Shown: positions 9,867 to 19,594, numbered from the stretch's first letter. The stretch is 64,000 bases of DNA from Aquirhabdus parva (GCF_003351745.1 NZ_CP031222.1:248001-312000), one strand, 5' to 3'. Notes: generated from the letters alone by a model not told the origin. A program made the numbers and translations.

Positions 9867-10979
9867 ATGTTCAATAGCAAGTCAAATACAAATACATCCA
9901 ATCACAATACCAATCAAGTGCTTCATCAATCTGTTCAATCACGTTCAATGAAAGGCCTTATTGCAAAAAGTATGGTTGTTGCCATGACTGCAGCAATGAC
10001 GCTGACTGGTTGTTCTCAAGTTTATAAAACAGGTGCAAACGTCGCGTTGCATTTTGCGGAAAATAACATTGTTCCTCCAATTATCGCGCTTGATGATACC
10101 AACATGGTTTGTGTCTCTGGCACATCACTCCAGCCTGCGATTTTAGCAACAGCCGCTATGGGTGCTGATGCCACTAAGCTTGCGGTATTGTTATATGCAG
10201 GTTCTGCACTATGTGCTGAAGATACTGCATTAGAGCATGAACTCGCTTATCTGCGTGCATCACGTGCAGGGAAAGTTGAAGAAGCGGAAGACGCACGTAT
10301 TGCGCAGAAACGCTGGTCAGCGATTGCTTCCCGTCGTCAGTATGCCGCTTATCAAATGTTCCAAGAGAAATGGGAACGCGACTACCATATCAAGCTGGGT
10401 GAACAGTGCCCAACGATGCGTACTGATCTGGATAAAACCATTTATCTACTGGGTATGGTCTCTGGTTTACAGGCGGTCGTGAACGATATCAGTTCACAAG
10501 GTGCTGTTAACGTGCCTAAAGACATTGCGGCTGTTGTTGAGCGCGGTATGAAGTGTTTAGATAATGAACAGTTCTGGGGAACGCCGATGGCTGTTCGTGC
10601 TGCGATCTGGGTCTTGTTACCGGGTGCTGGCGAAGGGAAACCTGATCCTTTCCAAACCATGAAAGACTCAACACGTTTGGGTGAGCGTAAAGGGGTGCGT
10701 CTATCGCATGCAGTTTATGCGTTGGCGGCTCAAGCAACAGGTAAAGATGATCTAATTCGTGATGCATTGCGTACTTACGGTCATTCTGTTGACCAAAACA
10801 TGCCGGTTAATCCGAAATATAAATTGTTCGATGCGATGGGCGGACATTTGGTTCAAGGCATTGCGGATCGTTACTGGACCGACAAGACTGGTAAGCGTGC
10901 TCCTGAAGACGGCATGACCAAGTTTTGGGATGAAAGCTCTGTGGATACCAGCGTTAAAGTTGATGACCTGTTGAACTAA
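9867..10979 (+). CDS. TatT-like lipoprotein (TRAP transporter T-component)
   Basis: 370 residues from the ATG at 9867. AAGGA at 9853-9857 abuts the earlier ATG at 9858 but is correctly spaced for 9867, so I prefer 9867; a third option, ATG 9948, would remove an Asn/Ser-rich leader. A hydrophobic stretch ends in a lipobox, LTGC, so the mature protein should be a lipoprotein. The helical body resembles TRAP-associated TatT proteins (helical TPR-like repeats). The next genes encode a periplasmic binding protein and a fused TRAP permease, which supports the assignment: TatT proteins are thought to partner a periplasmic P component and deliver hydrophobic ligands. Substrate unknown. Confidence 0.7.
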   Translation: MFNSKSNTNTSNHNTNQVLHQSVQSRSMKGLIAKSMVVAMTAAMTLTGCSQVYKTGANVALHFAENNIVPPIIALDDTNMVCVSGTSLQPAILATAAMGADATKLAVLLYAGSALCAEDTALEHELAYLRASRAGKVEEAEDARIAQKRWSAIASRRQYAAYQMFQEKWERDYHIKLGEQCPTMRTDLDKTIYLLGMVSGLQAVVNDISSQGAVNVPKDIAAVVERGMKCLDNEQFWGTPMAVRAAIWVLLPGAGEGKPDPFQTMKDSTRLGERKGVRLSHAVYALAAQATGKDDLIRDALRTYGHSVDQNMPVNPKYKLFDAMGGHLVQGIADRYWTDKTGKRAPEDGMTKFWDESSVDTSVKVDDLLN

Positions 10980-11025
10980 GTTTGACGTGATGTTGATTCA
11001 CGAGGTCTTAAGCCTGTAACAAAGC

Positions 11026-11049
11026 AAAACCGCCGTCCGTGGCGGTTTT
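11026..11049 (+). terminator. Hairpin after the TatT-like gene
   Basis: Perfect 9-bp arms AAAACCGCC and GGCGGTTTT with a 6-nt loop and only four T. It probably reduces transcription into the binding-protein gene rather than stopping it fully. Confidence 0.65.
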
Positions 11050-11207
11050 GTACTATTTGATTCCAATACAAAGCTTTAAGGTCATAGCATTTTTAAGAAA
11101 AGTGATCTATGGTTTGCCTAGATTTGATAAGCGGTAGGTATTGAGCAGTCAGTTCGCTGCGAAGAACTTGGTTTTTTAGCGTAGTTTTGATGAAAATGGA
11201 GTGTGTG

Positions 11208-12386
11208 ATGAGGTTGCGTGGTTATCTAGATGTCAGCAAACAGGGAATGATTGCTCAGGCGCAGAAGTATGCAAAATCACAAGGCGTGGTTTCTCTGCTC
11301 GGTTTAATGTTGTTCATGGGAGGCACTACTAGTAGCGTGATCGCTGCGCTACCATCGCATGATACAAGCAAAAGCCTTATCACCATTGCGCCCTCAGCAT
11401 CTTCCAAAGCACAACCAATCGTGCGTAGTTCTTCGGAGCTGGTCAAAAGACGTCTATGTGTTTGGGATATCATGGGTCAAAACGGTGAAATCTATGCCAA
11501 GCTCAAAGACTATCAAGTCAAAGCAGCGACATTGGGTGTAGACTTTGATTTGAAAGGTTATGTTGATGAGCGTGTCGCCAGTGAAGACTTCCGTGTGCGT
11601 TATTGTGATGCGGCAGTGGTGACGGGACTTCGAGTACGCCCTTTCAATTCATTCACCGGTTCTATTGAAGCAGTGGGTGCAATCCCGAGTTATGATCACA
11701 TGCGGACTTTGGTTTCAGTCCTCAGTAATCCTGCAGCCGCACAATATATGACGACCACGATGGATGGTCAAACTTATGAAATTGCTGGGATTATGCCTTT
11801 TGGTGCGGCCTATGGATTTGTGAATGATCGCAAAATCGATAGTCCAGAGCGCTTACCAGGTAAAAAGATTGCGATTTTTGATTACGATAAAGCGGAAGCA
11901 AAGTTGGTACGCAATCTCGGTGCACAATCCGATCCTTCCGATGTCACAAATTTTGCGGGTAAATTTAATAACGGCAAAGTCGATATCGTGATTTCCCCAG
12001 CAACAGCGTATCGTCCACTTGAACTCTATCGTGGTTTAGGGAAAACGGGTGGTATTGTTGATTATGTTTTGGCGCAAGTCAGCTTGCAGTTGATGATTCA
12101 TCCAGACCGTTTCCCTGAAGGTTTCGGACAGGCATCACGGACCTATTTGGCCTCGCAATACGATGCTTACTTTAAGACCGTCCAAGGTTATGAGAGTGAA
12201 GTGGACCCCTCTTATTGGGTTCGCATTACCGCGGACAGTCGTAAGCGTTATCAAGATATGGCCCGTACGTCACGCATTGATTTGATCAAAGATGGGATCT
12301 ACGATAAACGCATGATGAATTTGCTGAAAAAAATTCGTTGTCAGAAAGAGCCGTCGCTGGCAGAGTGTAGTGAAGGTGCTGAATAG
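11208..12386 (+). CDS. Putative periplasmic solute-binding protein of the TRAP cluster
   Basis: 392 residues from the ATG at 11208, chosen because GGAG sits six bases upstream; upstream in-frame starts at 11187, 11190 and 11196 lack such a site. A hydrophobic segment (LLGLMLFMGGTTSSVIAALP) acts as an export signal, and the rest has the look of a two-lobed binding protein: KRRLCVWDIMGQNG, GIMPFGAAYGFV, LPGKKIAIFDYD and DIVISPATAYRPLELYRGL. Acinetobacter homologues are annotated as putative solute-binding proteins (DUF6091, from memory). Its 3' end overlaps the rhombosortase gene by 17 bp. Ligand unknown; the TatT neighbour points to a hydrophobic compound, which is inference. Confidence 0.65.
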   Translation: MRLRGYLDVSKQGMIAQAQKYAKSQGVVSLLGLMLFMGGTTSSVIAALPSHDTSKSLITIAPSASSKAQPIVRSSSELVKRRLCVWDIMGQNGEIYAKLKDYQVKAATLGVDFDLKGYVDERVASEDFRVRYCDAAVVTGLRVRPFNSFTGSIEAVGAIPSYDHMRTLVSVLSNPAAAQYMTTTMDGQTYEIAGIMPFGAAYGFVNDRKIDSPERLPGKKIAIFDYDKAEAKLVRNLGAQSDPSDVTNFAGKFNNGKVDIVISPATAYRPLELYRGLGKTGGIVDYVLAQVSLQLMIHPDRFPEGFGQASRTYLASQYDAYFKTVQGYESEVDPSYWVRITADSRKRYQDMARTSRIDLIKDGIYDKRMMNLLKKIRCQKEPSLAECSEGAE

Positions 12387-12981
12387 GCTAAAGCCCGTAG
12401 GGGAGAATCCGCGTTATAGACTGCGAATCGTGGTCTATGGCGCAGCACTTCTCATGACGTGCTGTCAGTTCTTTTTTACGCAATTGGTTTATATTCCCTC
12501 TCTGTTGCATGCAGAACCTTGGCGATTATGGACGGGGCACTGGGTGCATCTGGGGGCATGGCATTGGGGGCTAAACGCTATCGCCCTTGTTTTACTTCCT
12601 GAGATTTTCTTTCAGGCATCCTCAAAAATTTTCCTTTTTCTCTGGTTCGCATTACCTGTTTTAATCAGCCTGTTATTTTTTTTCTTCATGCCCACCTTGT
12701 CTCTGTATGCAGGGCTTTCAGGTGTTTTGCATGGTCTTTATTTGGTTATGGCGCTGAATGCAATCACTTCTAAAAATGCCAACGAGCGGCTCATGGGGTG
12801 GATCGTGGTGCTTGGCTTATGCTTAAAAGTCGGTTGGGAGTTTTACTCCGGCAATAGCCAAACCGCAAAACTCATCGGCGCACCCGTGATCCTTCAGGCA
12901 CATCAGTATGGTGCGGGGCTAGGATTTATACTCTGGTTATTTATCCTAGTATGGAAGAGAATGCGCCATAGTTCACTTTAG
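12370..12981 (+). CDS. Rhombosortase (rhomboid-family intramembrane serine protease)
   Basis: 203 residues, GTG start at 12370 inside the end of the binding-protein gene (translational coupling likely; GTG 12376 is also possible). Polytopic, with rhomboid hallmarks: HWGLN (H65, N69), a catalytic Ser in GLSGVLHG (S117) and a third His in HQYGAG (about 178). The GLSGVLHG form and short length match rhombosortases, which process proteins carrying a C-terminal GlyGly-CTERM tag at the inner membrane. No protein in the window carries such a tag, so its substrate must lie elsewhere. Its placement inside a TRAP cluster is notable. Confidence 0.75.
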   Translation: MKVLNRLKPVGENPRYRLRIVVYGAALLMTCCQFFFTQLVYIPSLLHAEPWRLWTGHWVHLGAWHWGLNAIALVLLPEIFFQASSKIFLFLWFALPVLISLLFFFFMPTLSLYAGLSGVLHGLYLVMALNAITSKNANERLMGWIVVLGLCLKVGWEFYSGNSQTAKLIGAPVILQAHQYGAGLGFILWLFILVWKRMRHSSL

Positions 12982-13374
12982 GCCCTGTTTAGTGATGAGG
13001 GATACAGAATTTGTTTTGATAAGTGGTTCTCATAAAAATAAAGTAAAATTAGACTAAAGTCGAATGGTTTTGTGATTTTATTGGCTTTTTAGAATGAAAA
13101 TATGGATTAAAAGCCATATAAATTAAATTTTAGATCAGGCATTATATGCAACATGGACGAATGATGTCTAAAGCATTTCATGATCTTTAAATGATTTGCC
13201 TTGAGTATTAAAGCTTCATGGAGGCGTAACGGACTAAACGCATATTCTTTGTTTTTTGAATAGCACTGCCAGTAATGAGGATGTGTGGCGATCTATTGGT
13301 CGGCTATGGAAAAATGCTAGGACGCGTTTTGACGTTATTAAAGTCAAAAATCAAAAAAAGACAAGTAGGGTACT
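12982..13374 (+). other. A+T-rich intergenic region before the TRAP permease
   Basis: About 390 bp with no supportable reading frame. The only structure I see is a small inverted repeat ATATGG (13100-13105) / CCATAT (13114-13119). It probably carries a promoter for the permease gene, but no clear -35/-10 pair stands out. Confidence 0.4.
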
Positions 13375-15576
13375 ATGGAACATACAAACGCTGATGGGCG
13401 AATGGGTCCGTTAAATCGGACATGGATGGAGTGGTTAACGACCCTTCCAGTTTTCTGTTTACTTATATTGACACTACTAATCGGTACCGGGGAAATGATC
13501 CATGGGCAGCTGCTGCGCATGGGCGAACGTATGTTTGGAGATCCAGCTGCGGGGATCCAATATTCCTACCTTCGTGCAGATCCTTCAAAGCCGGATTGTG
13601 ATAAAGATGCCAATATTGATGCCCTCGTGCAAAAAGAAATGGCAGCACCTGCAACGGATGATGGCTTGGGTGGATTGTTCAATGATGCCAAGAATCCAGA
13701 GCAAATTAAGCAATCTTTGCTCGCTGCTCAATCACTGTGTAAAGAAAAATACACTTTTTACGAAAACGTAAATCAGCATGTGACTACACCAGTACGCGCC
13801 TATCGTACTTTTGAAGAAGCATTCTTTTATATTTTCCACTTCGGTACACAATATCGCTCATTGATTCTGATTTTGATGATCGCCTTTGCTGCATTGTCTA
13901 CCACCCTGAATCGTCATCACCTGACGTTGCGTCCACCACAAAGCGTGATCGATTATCGCGTTTATTTTGCCGCGACTATTATTGGTAATGCGATTGGTAT
14001 GGCCTCGTCCATCTTCTTCCTGATCGGTCAGCGTGCCTCAGGAATTGCGATGGATCCGGTGAACATGGTGATCAGTATTACATGGCTGATTCTGTTTACG
14101 GGTTTGACCATCATCAGTATTGTTCAGGCTTTTAATATTCCTAAGAATGCGACCCCAGGCGGCAGTTTCTTTATGGCCTATCTGTCTATTCCGCTCTATG
14201 CGGTGATGGCAGTAGTCGCCGGTCTCGTATTCTTCTTGCAGCAGTATTACAGCGGTTTGCTCATCTATATGGGCCAATTGTCTGATTACTCAGCGCTGTT
14301 CCTGAGTTTGACGCTGTTTATCTGGATCGGGATGTTGCTTAGACAGACTCGTCTGATTGACATGTTGCTCGACATTTTCCGTCCATGGGGATTGTCACCA
14401 GAGGTTTTGACCTGGATCATCATGCTCTTTGCTGCCCTTGGTACTGCATATACCGGTGCATCGGGTATTTTCATTCTGGCGGCAGGTTCGATTATTTATT
14501 ACGAAGTTGCCAATGCGGGTGCGCGTAAGCAATATGCACTTGCTGCAACCGCGATGTCGGGTTCACTCGGTGTGGTTTTGCGTCCGTGTCTGTTGATCAT
14601 TTTGATCACCGCCATGAATAAAGAAGTGACCTCTGATCAGCTCTATGGTCACGGTCTTTGGGTGTTTGCAATGACCTCAACCATCTTTTTGGTGGTTTCT
14701 CTGCTGGTCCGTGAGAAAGGTGGTCCGAAATACCGTTTGGTCCCTGCAAAAGTTGCATTCCCTGCGTCAGCACGTGCATTGGTTCCAGTAGCTCCTTATG
14801 TTGTGATCATGATGCTGGTTGTCATGTTCTACCGCTATGTACTGGATACCAAACTGGATGAATATACTGCAGCGATGATTCTGCCGTATGTGATGCTTGC
14901 TATTGTGTTCTTCGACAAAATCCGTCGCGAGCCAGCACCTGCACACCCAGTCCCCGCACCAACACCAGGTGGACAAATTCCACCAGCGCCTGTAGAACGC
15001 CGTAGTGCGGAATCAGAAGCGGAATGGGGCAACCGTCGCAGTGGTAAAGATCGTCGTGTTGGTTTTGAACAAGCGATTCGCACCGCAACCAATGAAACGA
15101 TTAGTCATATCGGCGCGTTGCTACTCCTCATGTCTTTGTCAATGAGCTTGGCAGGGGTTGTAGAGCGTACGGGTCTGATGCATATGCTGCCACATCACTT
15201 CCCGAACATCTGGGTTGCTATGACCTTCTTGGTTCTGGTTAAAGTGTTTATCGGTATGGTGATGGAGCCTATGGGTGCGATGCTTTTGGTTTCAACGACC
15301 TTGGCACCGATTGCGTATGCGAATGGCATTGATCCTGTGCACTTCTGGATGATGGTGTTGACTGCACTTGAATTGGGTTACTTATTGCCTCCTGTGGCGC
15401 TCAACCAGTTGTTGACGCGTCAGGTGGTCGGTGAGGAAGTCATGAATGCAGCCGATGCTGAAGTTCGACATAAGAGCTTCTACTATCGCTACGAGCGCTG
15501 GCTGCTCCCGGTGATGGTCATTTCAATCAGCTTGATCATTGTTGCTTATGTACCGTTGATTCTCTACGGTAAATAA
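13375..15576 (+). CDS. Fused TRAP transporter permease (DctQ-DctM type)
   Basis: 733 residues, many membrane segments. The N-terminal part has a TM helix, a roughly 100-residue soluble loop and more helices where the small DctQ subunit is expected; from about residue 200 it follows the large DctM subunit, including YTGASGIFILAAGSIIYYE and a C-terminal GYLLPPVALNQLLTRQV. A Pro/Ala-rich cytosolic linker near residues 515-545 ends in NRRSGKDRR before the final helices. It should use an ion gradient to import the ligand bound by the periplasmic partner. The ATG at 13375 is the first in frame with family alignment. A bidirectional terminator follows. Confidence 0.88.
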   Translation: MEHTNADGRMGPLNRTWMEWLTTLPVFCLLILTLLIGTGEMIHGQLLRMGERMFGDPAAGIQYSYLRADPSKPDCDKDANIDALVQKEMAAPATDDGLGGLFNDAKNPEQIKQSLLAAQSLCKEKYTFYENVNQHVTTPVRAYRTFEEAFFYIFHFGTQYRSLILILMIAFAALSTTLNRHHLTLRPPQSVIDYRVYFAATIIGNAIGMASSIFFLIGQRASGIAMDPVNMVISITWLILFTGLTIISIVQAFNIPKNATPGGSFFMAYLSIPLYAVMAVVAGLVFFLQQYYSGLLIYMGQLSDYSALFLSLTLFIWIGMLLRQTRLIDMLLDIFRPWGLSPEVLTWIIMLFAALGTAYTGASGIFILAAGSIIYYEVANAGARKQYALAATAMSGSLGVVLRPCLLIILITAMNKEVTSDQLYGHGLWVFAMTSTIFLVVSLLVREKGGPKYRLVPAKVAFPASARALVPVAPYVVIMMLVVMFYRYVLDTKLDEYTAAMILPYVMLAIVFFDKIRREPAPAHPVPAPTPGGQIPPAPVERRSAESEAEWGNRRSGKDRRVGFEQAIRTATNETISHIGALLLLMSLSMSLAGVVERTGLMHMLPHHFPNIWVAMTFLVLVKVFIGMVMEPMGAMLLVSTTLAPIAYANGIDPVHFWMMVLTALELGYLLPPVALNQLLTRQVVGEEVMNAADAEVRHKSFYYRYERWLLPVMVISISLIIVAYVPLILYGK

Positions 15577-15600
15577 CAGCGTAGATCAAATGTCAAAAAA

Positions 15601-15627
15601 AGCACCGCAATTTGCGGTGCTTTTTTT
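15601..15627. terminator. Bidirectional terminator between TRAP permease and EamA gene
   Basis: AGCACCGC / GCGGTGCT, loop AATTT, preceded by a run of A and followed by eight T, so it can work for both converging genes. Confidence 0.92.
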
Positions 15628-15798
15628 ATGCGATGAGTTTATGAGTCGGTAGGCTGTAGCAGAGGCAATCAAGTGGGTAGGCATATCGATCAGAATAGTG
15701 ATCGACCCTTGGTACTAAGCGTCATTAATATCAGGCTCAAGCATTACCATGTTGTGATAAACGCTGGCTTGGACTTGATGTCTTTTTTAAGCCTTATC

Positions 15799-16677
15799 TT
15801 AAGCGCTAATTTTGGGGGATCTTGGCATACACAGTACCAGAGCGACCAGAATCAGGATCATGCCGAATATACTCATCTGGTCTGGATATTCATGCCAGAT
15901 CAGCGCAGCAAAGATCCCAGCAAAGATGATTGCCAGATAATTGGCTGGACCAATCTTGCCTGCGGGTGCATAGCTATAGGCTTTGGACAAGCATAGCTGG
16001 CTGGTCGTGGCCAGCAAACCTGCACCCATCAGCAGTGCCAGTTCTTGCGGGGTATAAGCACGCCAGTGCCAAAACATCGGCAGGCTAGAGAACAATGTCC
16101 CAATTAAGCAGAAGTAAAATACGATTCGGGTGACGGGTTCTGTTGCTGTCAGGGCGCGGACGGTCACAAAGGCCATCGCTGCCAGAAAGCTCGATACAAT
16201 ACCAATGACGGATAAAACGTTGAAAAAACCTTGCTCGGGTTTAGCCACCAAGATCACACCAGCCAATCCAACTAATGCGGCAAGCCACATGAGAGATGTC
16301 ATGCGTTCTTTGAGAAATAGCCATGCGACCAGCGGAATAAAGATCGGCGATGAATAGGTGAATACCATGGCATTGCTGAGTTTGAGGTGGGCAATGGCAT
16401 AGAAAAAGCCATACATCGCGATCAAGCCCACAAAAGCACGCCAGCTATGCATCCACAACTTTTCTGTTTTCAGAAAAGTCGGACCTTTCATCAGTACAAA
16501 AGGCAATAACAGCAAAAGCCCAGTGAAGTTACGAAAGAAGACAATCGTGGCATTATCGACAGAGTGCGAAGCGAGTCGGATTAACACGCCCATCAGTGCA
16601 AAGAGTGCAGCCGAAAGTGTCAATAAGGTGAGGCCACGGCCAATATGAGAGGTATTAGTAGAAGACTTGGATTTCAA
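15799..16677 (-). CDS. EamA/DMT-family transporter
   Basis: 292 residues with about ten hydrophobic helices in two repeated halves, the drug/metabolite transporter fold. Typical pieces are FFRNFTGLLLLLPFVL, NAMVFTYSSPIFIPLVAWLF and GLAGVILVAKPE. It is predicted to export a small metabolite or amino acid. The longest frame starts at a TTG (16677) without a good ribosome binding site, so the exact start is uncertain. A 14-bp perfect dyad lies about 70 bp upstream. Confidence 0.85.
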   Translation of the reverse strand: MKSKSSTNTSHIGRGLTLLTLSAALFALMGVLIRLASHSVDNATIVFFRNFTGLLLLLPFVLMKGPTFLKTEKLWMHSWRAFVGLIAMYGFFYAIAHLKLSNAMVFTYSSPIFIPLVAWLFLKERMTSLMWLAALVGLAGVILVAKPEQGFFNVLSVIGIVSSFLAAMAFVTVRALTATEPVTRIVFYFCLIGTLFSSLPMFWHWRAYTPQELALLMGAGLLATTSQLCLSKAYSYAPAGKIGPANYLAIIFAGIFAALIWHEYPDQMSIFGMILILVALVLCMPRSPKISA

Positions 16678-16744
16678 AGCAATGGGGGTATGGCAGCAAA
16701 ATAGGGCGCTAGTCTAACAGAGCTTGGAAGGAGGGAGGTATTTT

Positions 16745-16758
16745 TGTCATTGATGACA
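16745..16758. promoter_or_regulatory. Candidate operator upstream of the EamA gene
   Basis: Perfect dyad TGTCAT-TG-ATGACA located 68-81 bp upstream of the EamA start. A further inverted repeat AGAACGCA/TGCGTTCT lies at 16770-16795 next to the 3' end of the following gene. Regulator unknown. Confidence 0.35.
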
Positions 16759-16803
16759 GGGTAGAGGGCAGAACGCACTTATTAGAATGCGTTCTAGAGT
16801 CGA

Positions 16804-17217
16804 TCAAAGCGCGTTTTTTTCAAGTTCTTTGATTTGTTGTTCTTTCAGTGCAAGTATTTTATTGGAGGTTTCAAGCTGTTTGGCAAGTTGAGCCTTACGT
16901 TCCGTGAGACGACTATTTTCGTCGTGGAGACGATCCAATTCTTCTGCAGCAGTTGCTTTATCCGTCGGCAGAGGCGCGCTGGCAGCATTCACTTCTTGAA
17001 CTGGCGTGCTGGCAATTACCGCACTAGCGGCAGAGGCGACCGTGGTATCTTGTGTAGACACGGGCTGAACCTTTGCTGGGGGGCTTGATTTTGCCGCTAC
17101 TACCGAAGATTTATTTGACCCTAAGAGTAGCCATGCCCCCAGTATCAACGCGATAACAGCCACAACCAATGCAATCATCAGTGTTGGTCGAGCAAGTACG
17201 CGTTCTACAAGTGACAT
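16804..17217 (-). CDS. Membrane-anchored coiled-coil protein of unknown function
   Basis: 137 residues: one N-terminal membrane helix (about 13-33), a Ser/Ala/Val-rich low-complexity linker (35-90) and a C-terminal coiled coil (about 92-137: ELDRLHDENSRLTERKAQLA then Lys/Glu/Leu heptads). Topology suggests a cytosolic N-terminus and a periplasmic coiled coil. It follows the YheV-like gene on the same strand. No family recognised; it could be a small envelope or division accessory protein. Confidence 0.6.
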   Translation of the reverse strand: MSLVERVLARPTLMIALVVAVIALILGAWLLLGSNKSSVVAAKSSPPAKVQPVSTQDTTVASAASAVIASTPVQEVNAASAPLPTDKATAAEELDRLHDENSRLTERKAQLAKQLETSNKILALKEQQIKELEKNAL

Positions 17218-17267
17218 ATTCGTGTATCCATACTAAGTAATAAGTGACAATTGCGGTCACCTTGATT

Positions 17268-17510
17268 CTAGCGTATCGAACGCAGCTGTACCACATTCAC
17301 TTGTTCTGATTCTGAATTATCTTTGTGAACTGCATCAAAGAATCCTTTAGAAACCACAGTTTTTGGTCGTCGTTCAGTATGTCCGCACTCTACACACTCA
17401 ATCCATTCATCATCAGGCGCAATAAAGATCATGACTTTATCTTGGGCTTGGCAGGCGCTACAGCGTGCTCCTGCGATGAAGCGTTTCTTGATTCGTCCGT
17501 CTGTGCTCAT
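17268..17510 (-). CDS. YheV-family putative zinc ribbon protein
   Basis: 80 residues. Two CxxC knuckles (CSAC at 17-20 and CVEC near 39-42) suggest one bound zinc, and FIAGARCSAC followed by DEWIECVECGHTERRP fits the DUF2387/YheV family. Its ATG overlaps the prlC stop codon by 4 bp (ATGA), so it is translationally coupled to prlC; the same pairing is known in other gammaproteobacteria. Function not established. Confidence 0.8.
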   Translation of the reverse strand: MSTDGRIKKRFIAGARCSACQAQDKVMIFIAPDDEWIECVECGHTERRPKTVVSKGFFDAVHKDNSESEQVNVVQLRSIR

Positions 17511-19594
17511 GTTGTTTGCTCAACTGCAGGGGTTGTGGTGATCGACCAACCGTTGTGACGTAGCAGTGCATCGATGGATGCATCACGACCGCGGAAGTTT
17601 CTGAAGGTCTCTAAAGCGGTTTTACTACCCCCTGCCGCTAGCACATGTTGGCGGAAAGCATGCCCAGTTTCGACATTAAAGATGCCTTCTTGTTCAAAAC
17701 GATCAAAGGCATCAGAGGCGAGTACTTCTGCCCATTTGTAGGAGTAATATCCCGCTGCATAACCACCCGCGAAGATATGGCTAAAGCCGTGCTGAAAACG
17801 ATTATATGCAGGAGGGGGCAATACCGAAAATTGCTGACGCAAATTATCTAATATGGCTTGAACCTGATGAATATCTGGTGCGGGGCTCTGATGATGAATG
17901 TCCAAATCAAACAGTGAAAACTCGATTTGACGCAGGGCCTGCATACCACTTTGGAAATGGCGTGCAGCCAGCATGGCATCTAACAGTTCAGTTGGGAGGC
18001 TTTCGCTGGTTTCGTGATGTTGGCTAACGAGCGCTAATGCATCGGGTTCCCATGTCCAGAATTCCAGGAATTGACTGGGGAGCTCAACGGCATCCCACGC
18101 TACGCCGTTAATGCCTGAAACGGAGATTACATCCACTTCGGTGAGCATATGGTGCAGACCATGCCCAAATTCATGGAATAGCGTGACCAACTCATCGTGG
18201 CTGAGTAATGCGGGTTTGCCATCAACAGGTGGCGTGAAGTTGCCAACCATAAAGGCTACAGGCAACTGTAAGCCCTGGCTGGTTTGCATGCGGGGACGGA
18301 AACCACTCATCCATGCGCCACCACGCTTACCCGTACGGGCATAGAGGTCAAAATAGAACCCCGCAATCACCTGACCCTGTTCAGAAATTTCATAATATTG
18401 CACGCCGTTTGCCCAAACGGGTGCGCTGCGCTGTTCAATCTCAATGCCATAGAGACGTTTAGCGACTTGGAATAAACCGCTGATGGCGACATGAGCCGGG
18501 AAATAAGGCTTGAGTGTTTCCTGCGAGAGATTGTATTTACGTTGTTTAACTTTTTCAGCCAAGTATGCGGTATCCCAAGGCTGGATATCGGTGAGACCAA
18601 TGCGTGCGCCTTCAGCGCGGAGCTCCGCCAGATCATCGTGGGCAGCCGCTTGTGCTTTAGTGGCGATGTCCACCAAGAATTCACGTACCGTGGCAACATC
18701 GGGTGCCATCTTGCTGGCCAGCGAAAGCTCGGCATAGCTGGTGAAACCAAGCAGTTGTGCCATTTCTAAGCGCAATGCCAAGATTTCTTCAATAATCGCA
18801 CTGTTATCCTGTGCTTTGGCATCTGCCACCTCTGCAAGTTCAGAGGCGCGCGTGGTGTATGCGCGATAGAGCTCCGCGCGTAAAGCGCGATCATCAGCAT
18901 AAGTGGATATGGCGATAAAAACAGGCGCATCTAATGTGGCCAAAGCTTCGATGGAGGGATCATCTGTCGCTTTTTGCTTTGCCATCTGCTGTACTAAAGC
19001 GACTGCGGACTCGGGCAAGCCTGCAAGCTCTGCTTTGGACAGCGGGCGCTGGTAGGCTTGAGTCGCATCGAGTAAATGATCTGAAAATTGTGAGGAAAGC
19101 TGAGACAAGCGCTCAGTTATCGCCGCATAGCGGGTCTTGGCTTCGCCTTCGAGTGCAACGCCTGACAGTTTAAAATCTCGCAAGGCCAGACGAATTGCTT
19201 CCTGTCTTGCTGGCGCAAGTGTCGCAAAATCGGCTTGCTGCTGAATCGTGAGATACGCTTGATAGAGGGCTTTATTCTGGCCCTGTTCGGTGTAATAGCG
19301 TGATAGTTCAGGCAGCAATGCGTTATAGGTTTCGCGTAATTCTGGTGTATTACAGGTCGCATTCAGATTGGAGAGTACGCTCCAAACTTGGTGCAGACGA
19401 TTTTCAAACGCTTCTAATTGGTGAATAAAGTCGAGCTCACCGCCACTTGGAATATGATTCGCTTGATTCAGTAGGCCAAAAGCTTCAACTAATAAGGCTT
19501 CAATATCCGATTTCATGCCTGCATTGGTGAGTGCAGGGAAATCAGGGAGTGGAAGACGTGCTGGAAGGAGTGGGGTTTGGATGGTCGCGTTCAT
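17507..19594 (-). CDS. prlC: Oligopeptidase A (M3 metallopeptidase)
   Basis: 695 residues from the ATG at 19594, which gives the usual family length; a longer frame to 19732 adds 46 residues that do not resemble the family. The zinc-binding HEFGH lies near residue 470 with LVTLFHEFGHGLHHM, and the C-terminal FAGGYAAGYYSYKWAEVLA is characteristic of the OpdA/Dcp clan. It is a cytosolic enzyme that degrades peptides including cleaved signal peptides. It is followed by the coupled YheV-like gene. Confidence 0.95.
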   Translation of the reverse strand: MNATIQTPLLPARLPLPDFPALTNAGMKSDIEALLVEAFGLLNQANHIPSGGELDFIHQLEAFENRLHQVWSVLSNLNATCNTPELRETYNALLPELSRYYTEQGQNKALYQAYLTIQQQADFATLAPARQEAIRLALRDFKLSGVALEGEAKTRYAAITERLSQLSSQFSDHLLDATQAYQRPLSKAELAGLPESAVALVQQMAKQKATDDPSIEALATLDAPVFIAISTYADDRALRAELYRAYTTRASELAEVADAKAQDNSAIIEEILALRLEMAQLLGFTSYAELSLASKMAPDVATVREFLVDIATKAQAAAHDDLAELRAEGARIGLTDIQPWDTAYLAEKVKQRKYNLSQETLKPYFPAHVAISGLFQVAKRLYGIEIEQRSAPVWANGVQYYEISEQGQVIAGFYFDLYARTGKRGGAWMSGFRPRMQTSQGLQLPVAFMVGNFTPPVDGKPALLSHDELVTLFHEFGHGLHHMLTEVDVISVSGINGVAWDAVELPSQFLEFWTWEPDALALVSQHHETSESLPTELLDAMLAARHFQSGMQALRQIEFSLFDLDIHHQSPAPDIHQVQAILDNLRQQFSVLPPPAYNRFQHGFSHIFAGGYAAGYYSYKWAEVLASDAFDRFEQEGIFNVETGHAFRQHVLAAGGSKTALETFRNFRGRDASIDALLRHNGWSITTTPAVEQTT

